Shown here piece after piece: positions 54,467 to 63,799 of a DNA stretch of 64,000 bases. A program made the position numbers and the translations under genes. The DNA lies in assembly GCA_946811185.2 (NCBI GenBank), contig OX328109.1:15412255-15476254 (forward strand), in the 5' to 3' direction. The notes below the pieces were generated by a model that ran no database searches, was not told the origin of the DNA, and worked only from the letters and a program-made list of their open reading frames with translations. The DNA comes from Hippopus hippopus. Its lineage: Eukaryota; Mollusca; Bivalvia; Cardiida; Cardiidae. Positions within the stretch are counted from its first letter, which is position 1, and every line of letters begins with the position of its first letter.

Positions 54467-54691
54467 TTAACTCTTTACCAATGGACAAAAATGTAGACTT
54501 GTCCGAATTAAAAGTATTTGATGAGCCCAAATTAAATGTGCAAGTTATGAAATCTGTCTTATTACAGGTAGAAAACAATGTGGGAAAAGGAGAAAACGCT
54601 AGTTACCAGCATTTTCTCCTTTTCCAACAATGTTTTCAAAAGTCCTTTTCCTTGGGGGACGTTAAAACTGGCTTGTGTGGTAGAGGCTTAA
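54467..54691 (-). repeat. MITE-A copy
   Basis: TTAACTCTTTACCAATGGAC left, TGTGGTAGAGGCTTAA right; last TTAA shared. Confidence 0.92.
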
Positions 54692-54916
54692 CTCATTACC
54701 AAACAACAACATTTTATAGTAGTCCAAATCGAAAGCATTTCCAGACAACAAAATAAAAGTGACTGAAAATTTGAAATTTGTTTTGTGAAGGTTAGAAAAC
54801 ATTGTGGGAAAAGGAGAAAATGCTGGTTACCAGCATTTTCTCCTTTTCCCACAATGTTTTCCAAAGGCTTCTTTCTCAGGGTCGTCAAAAGTAGGGATTG
54901 TGTGGTAATGGGTTAA
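54688..54916 (-). repeat. MITE-A copy, near-perfect hairpin
   Basis: TTAACTCATTACCAAACAAC left, GTGGTAATGGGTTAA right; central palindrome perfect over 31-nt arms. Confidence 0.94.
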
Positions 54917-55208
54917 ATGATATAATAAGGTAAAACTGGTAATCAGGGTATGTCAGGTATATCTTTATGACAATCAGTCGTACTTAAGTGCATGTTTCGA
55001 AGGCTAATGCAGTTATTGTACTGATAAATTTCATGAATTTTTTTTAAGATATGATTCTCAGATTATTGTCTGCAGTGTAATAGAAAATTTCAGCATAAAA
55101 TTAAACTATCAGGTATATTACTTTGACCTTAAACTGTGATATCTCTGCCCTTGAGCAACGTAGTTTGATAAAAATCATTTTTTTCATCCTATTTTTTGTG
55201 CAAAATGT

Positions 55209-55423
55209 TTAACACTTATCAGAATGACAAAATTCATGACTTCACCAATTTGAAAGCAATTCCATATGACATATTAGACATGGTTCAGGGATGTCTGAGA
55301 AAGGGTAGAAAACATTGTGAGAAAAGGAGAAAATGATGGTTACCAGCATTTTCCCCTTTTCCTACAACATTTTAGAAAGCCTTCTTCAACCAGGTCATTA
55401 CAATTTGTGTGGTTAAAGGTTAA
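55209..55423 (-). repeat. MITE-A copy
   Basis: TTAACACTTATCAGAATGAC left, GTGTGGTTAAAGGTTAA right. Confidence 0.88.
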
Positions 55424-55450
55424 CTTTTTTGTAGGCAGTCTTTGTAGCCT

Positions 55451-55673
55451 TTAACACTTAAAGCGCTGAATTAATGACTTAAACCTTTTCAAGTAGGAAA
55501 AGCAGCCCTAATATTGTTATTTCAAGATTGTTTCAGCCATAACACGTAATAAGGTAGCGGATAGTGTAGATCTAAGATCAGACTGCACGTTCTGTGCAGT
55601 CTGATCTTGATCTGCACTGTCCGCAAAACCAAGTTAACTTGGTTCCAGAACTGTAAGGGTTAAAGGGATCTTT
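55451..55673 (-). repeat. MITE-B copy, perfect hairpin
   Basis: TTAACACTTAAAGCGCTGAA left, GAACTGTAAGGGTTAA right; AAGATCAGACTGCACGTTC faces GTGCAGTCTGATCTTGATC. Confidence 0.88.
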
Positions 55674-55699
55674 TTAGTTTTTCTTTTCATGAATTAAAT

Positions 55700-56313
55700 T
55701 TTTAGCTCCACTGGCCGAAGGCCAGCGAGCTATTGTCATGGCGTTGTGTCCGTCGTGCGTCCGTCCGTCCGTCCATTCGTCTGTGCGTGCGTCTGTAAAT
55801 TTTTTCTTTAAAAAACTTCTCCTCAGAAACTATTGACTGGATTTTTACCAAATTTCACAGGAATGTTCCTTTGGTGGTCCTCTTTCAAATTCCTTCAAAT
55901 AATTGTGTTCCATGAAGAATTCTGGTTGCCATGGCAGCCAAAGTAAAAAACCTTTAAAAATCTTCTCCTCCCAAACCGCTATTTGGATAGCATTATTATT
56001 TTGCAGGAATGTTCCTTAGATACAGGTTTACAGAATTCCTTAAAAAAAAAAAGATCTGTCAAAAAACATGGCTTTTATGGGAGACTCATTTTCCTTTAAT
56101 GGTATAAAGTAAAATCTTTGAAAATTTTCTTCTCTAAAACTATTCATTGGATTTCATTGTTGTTTTGCAGGTAAGTTCCTATGGTGGTTGTCTACCAAAT
56201 TGTTTCTTCAGTGAGCTAAAATGCAGGATTGAATGATAATTGTTAAAAACTTCGTTTCGCCATTATAGAAATATCAGGCCTGTGGAGCGATACAGGCGCT
56301 CAAGCGCCTCTAG
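55700..56313 (+). mobile_element. Helitron-like repeat E, copy 3 (full length)
   Basis: Nearly identical to copy 2 from TTTTAGCTCCACTGGCCG to GGCGCTCAAGCGCCTCTAG. The close match between copies 4 kb apart points to recent activity or gene conversion. Confidence 0.85.
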
Positions 56314-56663
56314 TTCTTTTAACACTGATAAATACAACAAAATATACTTTTCTACGCATAATTATGTAAAGAAACTAAAGCGTGACATGCAGTAAAAAGG
56401 TACAAATTTGGTGTTCAAATAAAGGGTTTGTCACTTTGCAATAAAAAACTCTATCAACTTTTCTTCTATTACAACATCATCATACTTACCATATTTGAAT
56501 ATGATCCCACTAATGGGTGTGTGTTATCAATCATGTTGACACTCCAACACAGTCCTACGTACAAGCGAACAAACCCCTGCGAAATTTTGGTGCAAAATCT
56601 TGAAATACATAAAGAGGCTTACTTTCTCATTATGGAAGTACCATACACGTTTTTTTTTTACAG

Positions 56664-56880
56664 TTGCCAGTGGTGTCCGTGGTTGTGAGGTAGAGCATCA
56701 GCCTCGTAACCATAAGGTCCTGAGTTTGATACCCGGGAGCTGGTGTCAACTTTGGGATTGCTCATTGGCCCACACATTCGGTGCAAGTACTGGTGTAGTT
56801 TCTAGGAAGCAGAATTGAGGGAGATATAAGTTGTATGTTATAAGTTGTAAGAACTTGCTTCTCAATCGATGTACAATAAA
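56664..56880 (+). mobile_element. SINE-like element with tRNA-like head, fourth type
   Basis: GTTGTGAGGTAGAGCATCAG (box A), CCTGAGTTTGATACCCGGG (box B). Unlike the other SINEs it lacks the TGAAATAATGTTGAAAACGG tail and ends GATGTACAATAAATAC. Confidence 0.6.
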
Positions 56881-57080
56881 TACATTTTTTAATTTTAAAC
56901 TTTGGCACTGATGGTTTGCAAGCTATTGCTTTACTGAGTCCAGTGATGAACCGTTTTTGAAGTCTGATAATGAGGTTATAAAAATCTGAAGAGCCCCCTT
57001 TAACTGTTGCGTAAATAAAATAAAGATTGAAAGCTGATAGCAAAAACCCAAAGATTGTGATTTCATAAGAACTTTTTTTG

Positions 57081-57172
57081 TTGTATAATCTCAACATACC
57101 AGAAAGTGTAGCTCAAGTTGGACTGCACTTTCTGTGCACTCTGATCTTGACCTAAATGTATGCAATGGCAAC
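57081..57172. repeat. MITE-B fragment
   Basis: AAGTGTAGCTCAAGTTGGAC and GTGCACTCTGATCTTGACC. Confidence 0.65.
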
Positions 57173-57224
57173 TGAAGTTGTAGATCATGAGACAAGGAAC
57201 ATAATCAATCTTGGTTTGTGACAG

Positions 57225-57320
57225 AAAGAAAAATTTCATCAGAGTAGAAAACAATGTGAGAACAGGAGCTGAATGATGCTTGTTACATGCCTTTGCTCCT
57301 TTCCCACAATGTTTTATTTG
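57225..57320 (-). repeat. MITE-A hairpin remnant
   Basis: AGAAAACAATGTGAGAACAG and TGCTCCTTTCCCACAATG. Confidence 0.55.
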
Positions 57321-57394
57321 ATCAGATCAAATGCTTGGAAACAGAAGTCCTATTTGTACAGAAATAGATTCAGTATCCCCTAAAGTACCTTTCA

Positions 57395-57550
57395 CTTCTA
57401 CAGTTGCCTTTGTGGCCAGTGTAGGTCAAGATCAGACAGCACAACATGTGCTTTTCTGAAGCACCGCTGACAAAAAGCAACCATGAAATTGCAATTATCT
57501 TGGTCTTATTTTAGACTGAAAATGTCCGCTGGGTTTATTGAGCAGTTTAA
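57395..57550 (-). repeat. MITE-B copy ending at a shared TTAA
   Basis: GGCCAGTGTAGGTCAAGATC at one side, then GCAACCATGAAATTGCAATT and GGTTTATTGAGCAGTTTAA. The outer arm matches that of the copy at 61974. Confidence 0.72.
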
Positions 57551-57731
57551 TTCTTTACCACACGATAAAAGGGTAGATTTGTCCAAATGAGGGTGGCCCA
57601 TATGACAAAATTTGTCCTTGATAGCATTAAAAAAAAAAAAATTACCAGCATTTTCTCTTTTTCCCACAATGTTTTCAAAAGGCTTCCTCACCAGTTTTGT
57701 TAAAACTGGGGAATGTGTGGTAAAGGGTTAA
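57547..57731 (-). repeat. MITE-A copy, one hairpin arm lost
   Basis: TTAATTCTTTACCACACGAT left, TGTGTGGTAAAGGGTTAA right; A12 run in place of the left arm. Confidence 0.87.
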
Positions 57732-58160
57732 AAGGGTTTTGGAGGAAGGGGTTCAATAATTTATGCAAGAAAAAGGGAACTGTTATCTGTGTAGCGGAAC
57801 ATTATTTTGGTTTCCAGCATTCCTTTTCCCACAATGTTTTCAAAATGCTCCCCATCAGGGTCGTTAAAACAGTAGATCGTATGGTGAAGGGTTAAAAGGG
57901 ATATGAAGGAAGGGGTTAAATAACTTATACAAGAAAAGGGGGAACTGTTACCTGCATGCAGGGCTAGCAGAACATTATTTTGATTACCATCATTTTCTCC
58001 TTTTCCCACAATGTTTGCAAAAGGCTTCATCCTCACTGTCATTAAAACTAGTGATTTTGTAGTAAAGGGTTAAGGGATATGGAGGAAGGGGTTTAATAAC
58101 CCCTACAAGAAAAGGGGGAACTGTTATCTGTAAGGAGGTGTAGCTGAACATTATTATGAC
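57732..58160 (+). repeat. tandem array of about 165-180-bp units containing a MITE-A half
   Basis: Three units start near 57738, 57900 and 58078 with GGAGGAAGGGGTT..AATAA, then AAGAAAAAGGGAACTGTTA-type and GAACATTATTTTGGTT. In units 1 and 2 the rest is the right arm and left terminus of MITE-A, ending GGGTTAA. Confidence 0.85.
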
Positions 58161-58317
58161 AGTCTTGTCAATATGGTTTACATCTCCTTTTAGATCTTAC
58201 ATGATGTTAACATAACATTTTATCAACCTTTTATCATAATAAAACATACAGGTCATCCTTTACTCATTTATATTCTCATTGTACTGTTAAAACTTTTTCA
58301 TTACCAATGATGCCTTG

Positions 58318-58402
58318 ATTATTGCGAAAGGCATAGATCAAGATCAGACTGCACAAAATGTGCAGTCTGATCTTGGATCTACACTATCTGCTACCAGATG
58401 CT
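58318..58402. repeat. MITE-B hairpin core
   Basis: AGATCAAGATCAGACTGCAC faces GTGCAGTCTGATCTTGGATC across AAAAT. Confidence 0.75.
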
Positions 58403-58639
58403 TGATTATGACCCAATTCATCTTCAAAGGTGGTAGAAATTTAGACCTGAGAAAAAAGTGGAATTTCTTCAGTTAATAGTAGTGAAAGAATTAAATAGAG
58501 AAGAACAAAACAAGATGTATCACTGAGAAGTAGCTGATGACCCCATCCCCCCCACCCCTTCCCTAAAATAATATAACCCTTTCTAGTGAGCAGTGAAGAT
58601 GAACATTGACTATGTACACGACCTTTACCAACATTTATG

Positions 58640-59290
58640 ACCTTGACCATTGACCTGTGGACATGGTCCTCACATGTGATACATTGTCTCTCTGTGGTGA
58701 CCTATTGACATGATTCTTACACATGATACAGCGTCTGTATACATGTGATTATGTGGTTGATATTTCTGCACACGTATGCTGAAATTGATTTAAACTCAAA
58801 AAAAAAAAGGGACTGGCTGTACAGGAAAATTATCCCCAAAAAATTCAATTGTTTTTAAAACATATTTGACCTTGCCATGACTGTGACCTTTGACCTAGAT
58901 ACATGGTTCATGTGTATGTCACATTGTCTGAATGTGGTTGACAATTCTGTCTAGTAATAATGAAAATCATTTATAATTAAACATCATAACCCCACAATTT
59001 TTTTTTTGTAAACATATTTGGCCTCCTTGCCTTAACCGTGAACTTTGATCTACGGAGATGGTTCTTGCACAGGATACATTGTCTGAATGTGATTGACAAT
59101 TCAGCAAACTTAATATGAAATTCATTCATAATTAAAAATGTTACAGTCAGGACTGAAACACTAAACCCCCCCCCCCCCCCCCAAAAAAAATGACCTTCCT
59201 TTGAATTTGACCTCTGACCTAAGACATGACTCTTGCTCATGGCACATTGCCTCGATGTGGTAAACACTATGTGCAAATTTATTTTGAAAC
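58640..59290 (+). repeat. degenerate tandem repeat, four units of roughly 180-220 bp
   Basis: GACCTTTGACCTAGATACAT-type phrases followed by GGTTCTTGCACAGGATACAT and TTGTCTGAATGTGATTGACA recur near 58640, 58865, 59035 and 59210. A C17 run lies at 59166-59182. Confidence 0.75.
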
Positions 59291-59293
59291 AAG

Positions 59294-60077
59294 TTGGCTT
59301 CTTTAAAAAAGAAGCCAGGAGAGGTCAGCATCTATGTTTACAAATCGTTTATTGGCTATTAATTTCGGTATATTTTGGTACATGTAAACAAACAAGTAGG
59401 ACATATCAATGAACGAGGGAAAAAAAAAACGCAGCGTAGAAACCTCTCATGCAGTAAATGGCAGTCACATGACCTTTTTTTTTTTTAAACTTTATTAGCC
59501 ACGTATATTGGATAGGGGAGGTCGTGGCCATCCTCCCTCTATCCTTACAACAATCTTTTATTTACATCCAATAACATTTGTGACCCCTGCGAACAGTGCA
59601 GACCAAGATTCGAGTGTAGATTGATTTTGGAATTCACTGCTTGCAAAGGTGACAAATTGCAGAATAAGAGTTAATAAAAATACATGTACTTTTCAGAGAT
59701 CCAGATAAGGTCATATGACCTTCTTCCTGCGTTTCCAAGTCACGTGATCTTTTCCCGCGGTGTTGTTTCTCTTTTTTTAAACGAAATCTTTTTTTTCCTT
59801 TTGCTTAGATTATTCCGCTTAATAAAAAAATACAACCACAATAGAGGACATTTGCAATCGGATCAATAGAACAATTCTCTTTTGAAATCCGTCAAATAAA
59901 AACAAACCATGTCTATTTCTATTCAGTTTTTTTTGTTTCGGTTTATTTATAAAACCATGACAAAACAGACTGTGTATCAGAACAATTTCGCAAAGAAAAT
60001 AGATTTAGACAGCAATTTCTACTACAGTCTGCCTTTTAAACTCACCACTGTTGGAGAGGTCTGATGACCTCTCCAAT
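59294..60077 (-). repeat. dispersed repeat K, copy 2
   Basis: GGCTTCTTTAAAAAAGAAGC at 59296 and GGAGAGGTCTGATGACCTCT at 60053 correspond, reversed, to the two end hairpins of 29545-30062. About 200 bp of unrelated sequence near 59480-59690 is extra here. Confidence 0.75.
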
Positions 60078-60656
60078 GATTTATAGCGAACAAATTTTGG
60101 TCCGGACATGAAAATGTCACTAACGGACAAACAGACCAAACAAAAACTATATGCACCAAAAAAATATTTTAGGGGCTTGCACGAAAAAATCAATGTGATG
60201 GCAGGTCTTCTCTTGCAGACATTAGAAAAAAACACAGTATGAAAGAAAGTTCATGTGAAACCAGCCTACTAAGACATGTAGAACTATATCTTTGGGTATA
60301 ACATTTAGGTGCAGAGTAATTTATTTATTTTTAATTGGCTCTGTTAATTGCACATTGAACTGAGTTACATTACTGTGATACATTTTCAAAATTATCAGCC
60401 ATCAAGAGTTTGGAGTCAAATTTCAGATTTAATCTGTACCAATCACATTTGTATGATTAATGTCTTTGAAGGAAGTATTTTGATAGGTGTCCACTAACAT
60501 GCTGATTGCAAATTAACAACCTGGTTGACTATCAAGATATATGTTGATTGCAAAGTAACAACCTAGTTGACTATCAAGACACACCCCCTTCTATAATTAA
60601 TTATCTTAGTACAGTACAGAAGGTCCTTACTTCAGCTCAGAATCTGCACTATTCCT

Positions 60657-60735
60657 AACCCTTTGGCTGCTAATTGCAGTTCTCAGGACAGAGTGTGCAG
60701 TCTGATCTTAGATCTACACTCTGTTATGTAGGACC
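60657..60735. repeat. MITE-B fragment
   Basis: TAACCCTTTGGCTGCTAATT start, then GTGCAGTCTGATCTTAGATC; one hairpin arm deleted. Confidence 0.65.
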
Positions 60736-60874
60736 TGACATGAGTTGGCTTTTCAGATAAAATTTTATTAAACAAGTCTAGGGAAATGTTATTAAGCAAG
60801 CCTTTGACGAGCTTAATAACATTTTTCCTTGACAAGTTTAATAAAATTTTATCTCAAACGCCAACAAATGTCAG
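60735..60874. repeat. foldback element
   Basis: CTGACATGAGTTGGC with AGATAAAATTTTATTAAAC, and in reverse GTTTAATAAAATTTTATCT with GCCAACAAATGTCAG. Centre AATGTTATTAAGCAAG / GAGCTTAATAACATT. Arms about 62 nt with a few mismatches. Confidence 0.8.
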
Positions 60875-61089
60875 ATATTTTTTATCACATAATTATATTT
60901 CATGAAATATAGATCAGATGATGCAAAACCAATTTTAGATGCACCCTCGGTAATATCCATAAAACTTATTCACTCCTATGAAATACGTACAAAATGATGT
61001 CAAAAATGACGTCAAAAATATGATATCAAAAGTGTATAAGATAAGAAAATTGTTATGGGTATATTACACTGAAAACAAGGGAGGTTATG

Positions 61090-61970
61090 TGATAAAAGGA
61101 GGTATTTTTCTAAAAAAAAAAATTTGAAGTAGCATTATTCAGGTTTTTACTACCTGTTTGAAAGCTTTTATCATAGATCCAAAACTCTTCATTATGTACC
61201 CCCACCCCCTACCTCCAAATGCTTCTCAGCATTTTGCTAACTGAAAATGGGTTTATGCCATGGCTAATACATGTTAACATCATCCGAATTTTATGTTGTT
61301 TTGCCTTTATTATTTGCCTTTATCTGTTGCCACCTGCCCCGCTTTTGGAAAACCTAACGCCCGCAGGGGCATTAGATAGACAAGTTGTGGTACCTAATCA
61401 AGTCATACCTAGAATATTTCAGAGTAGCTTCCAACTTCAAAGACACAACAGGCTTCATATGTACTAGACGTATGTCTGCTCCATATCCCCTGAAACCCAT
61501 GTTGGATTTGCTAGAGAACTTATATGCATCTGTTGATCTGTTTACATGCAAAGCAAAAGTTTCACATATCAGACTTCAAGGTCACAGTCGGAGAAGAGGC
61601 GGGGGAGGGGAACAAACACATTTTCTTGGTCTTCTGTTGTTAGATTGACAGAAAGTTCACAAAGCTTTGTTGAGAGACATCTTTTTTTGATGAAAACATA
61701 CATCTTGTTTTTCTGTGTACTTGCTTAAAATTTGTTAGAAATCAGATTATAAAAGAGGAAAAAGTTAAAATTTTGTAAATTCACCTGTGTGTATAGAGCT
61801 ACCAGGCTTAGTTTGTCAAATACCTTCTGTACTTGATGGTTATTACACCTGTTTTACATATTTTTGGAAAGATATTACAAATCAAATGATAAAGAAGCTC
61901 CTTTGATCAGAAAACTAATATCTACTTCATCAAATAATTATGTTTCCTGCGACATTATGATTGCAATTGC
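61090..61970. other. no recognised feature
   Basis: Open frames at 61219-61648 lack any domain I know, and base usage is like the surroundings. Confidence 0.4.
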
Positions 61971-61973
61971 AGA

Positions 61974-62572
61974 TTAACTCTTAGAGCGACGGATAAACCC
62001 AACAGACATTTTCATTAAAAAAATAAGGCTCAAATAAATGTAATTGCAATTTCATGGTTGCTTTAGTCCAGGGTTCATTCTAGAAATCAAATCTATGGTG
62101 CCGATTGGCCCCCTTATTAGAAAAAGTAGAGGCCATCAGAGAAATTTATGGGGTCAAGGGAAAACTACCCTAATTTCATCCTTGCAATCAGAAGTAAATT
62201 CTTGTTCCATCACTGCCCTAATTACCTATTCCCTCTGAATGCCTCACCCATGTGCATGTGAGAAATTGTGTAAGTTTCAGCCAGCATATCCCTTTCCGGC
62301 TAAGAGCACAAAACACTGTTTATTTTGTGTTTAGCAGCCACACTAATAGCAGTTCATATATAGTGTTAATTGGAGAACAAATTTTCGTTATCAATTTAAC
62401 ACCTTACCAAAAACGTATGTGAGTTTGGCCCCGAGATAAGACTTCTGATGCGCCAAAGATGAAAAATATGTGCCAGTTGCGCAAGGGCACGCTCTAGAAT
62501 TAACCCTGTTAGTCTATATAGATTAAGCAAAGCAGACAGTGTAGATCAAAGATCAGACTGCACATTCTTGGT
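61974..62572. repeat. MITE-B copy split by a 440-bp element
   Basis: Left part TTAACTCTTAGAGCGACGGA ... TTTCATGGTTGCTTTAGTC, right part TTAGTCTATATAGATTAAGC ... AGATCAGACTGCAC. Confidence 0.75.
62069..62508. mobile_element. 440-bp TIR element with 6-bp target duplication
   Basis: Begins CAGGGTTCATTCTAGA and ends TCTAGAATTAACCCTG (one mismatch in 16). TTAGTC flanks it at 62063-62068 and 62509-62514. No coding capacity found. The superfamily is open, since 6-bp duplication fits few known groups. Confidence 0.8.
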
Positions 62573-62930
62573 TTATATTGTGAAAACTTTGAACGAAAAT
62601 CTTCTTGTTCCTTAAACCATAAGGCCTATGACTACCAAACTTGCATGTAGCTTCATCAAGCAGACCTCAACCAAGATTCTTCAAATTACAGGTCTTGGTG
62701 TAAAATTTGCCCTGCCCTGGGGGTGACAAATTTTGGTTGAGCTTTATATTAGTATATAGTGAAAACTAAATATCTTCTCATTCCTTACCATTAGGTGAAG
62801 GGCTGACAAATTTTGTATGTAGCTTTATGTAGTGGACCTCTACAAAGATTGTTCAAATGTTAGACCTAAGGACAAAATTGACCCTGCCCCCTGGGGTAGG
62901 GCGGGTTCACTATTTTAACATGGGCTTACA
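62560..62930 (+). repeat. tandem repeat, two diverged units of about 180 bp
   Basis: TATTGTGAAAACTTTGAACG and TATAGTGAAAACTAAATATC open the two units. Both contain CTTGTTCC or CTCATTCC, ATGTAGCTT, AGATT.TTCAAAT and a TGCCCTG.. block. Confidence 0.72.
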
Positions 62931-62940
62931 TAGTGATAAC

Positions 62941-63130
62941 AGAGCTCCAGATAGAGGGAGTGATTTTGATTTCAAAACTGAAAATATTAATTATTCTCCA
63001 CTAAACCCTATGTTATGGGTACTCATTAGAATCGTCTCATCGAGACGATTCTAATGAGTACCCACAACATAGGGTTTGGAAGAGAAGTAATGGATTTAGA
63101 ATACCATCACTCCCTCTTATCTGGAGCTCT
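62941..63130. repeat. foldback element with split arms
   Basis: Outer arms AGAGCTCCAGATAGAGGGAG and its complement (63106-63130). Inner arms 63003-63038 and 63042-63077 match at 35 of 36 bases around a 3-nt loop (GAATCGTCTC atc GAGACGATTC). Confidence 0.9.
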
Positions 63131-63172
63131 GGATAACTTAAAAAAATTTCTTCATAACAGTCACACTCTTGT

Positions 63173-63372
63173 TCTACTCTTTACCAGATAACAATATTCT
63201 AGGCCCATTCACAGTGAAATCATTTGCAGAAAAAAAATTAAATATGGCTCAAATGGATAAATCTGGTAGAAAGGGTTGAAAAATGGTTGCAAAAGGAGAA
63301 AATGCTGATTTCCAGCATTTTGCTCCTTTTTGCATAATTTTTCAAAAGCTTTATTCCTCAGGGATTTTGGAT
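63173..63372 (-). repeat. MITE-A copy, right end lost
   Basis: TCTACTCTTTACCAGATAAC left; hairpin AGGAGAAAATGCTGATTTCC with CAGCATTTTGCTCC; ends near TTCCTCAGGGATTTTGG. Confidence 0.8.
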
Positions 63373-63799
63373 GACAAGATATGTTTGGTGGAGTTAATGA
63401 TCCTCATAAATCACATGGTCAGGTCAAATGGCAATGAACCCACCTTCTTCTGTCCCCTTTTAATGTGGCACAGACAAATTATTACAATAAATTGCCTCTA
63501 TATTTCATGAGTACTTGGGAAATTTATTTCAATCAGAATACAATGATATCCATTGTCAGCAACTTATTTGAGCCTCAAGAGATTGTCATGAAAATGATGA
63601 TACAAATGAATAAATATTTGCTATAAGCAATTTGTCTTTTTGAAAAATATTACAGGTTAGTCCATTTTCTGTACATGTGTCTATGTAAAGGGTTTAGAAT
63701 GGCACAAAACAGAATAAAGCAAACATTTTTCACATATAACAAAACTTAATACTACCAATGCAATGTTTTTTTTTTCACAAATTAAGATATTACACATTG

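Noticed and set aside
2379..63372. CRISPR-like array of regularly repeated palindromes
   Set aside because: Spacing is irregular, units are about 225 bp with TTAA ends, the context is eukaryotic, and no cas genes are present.
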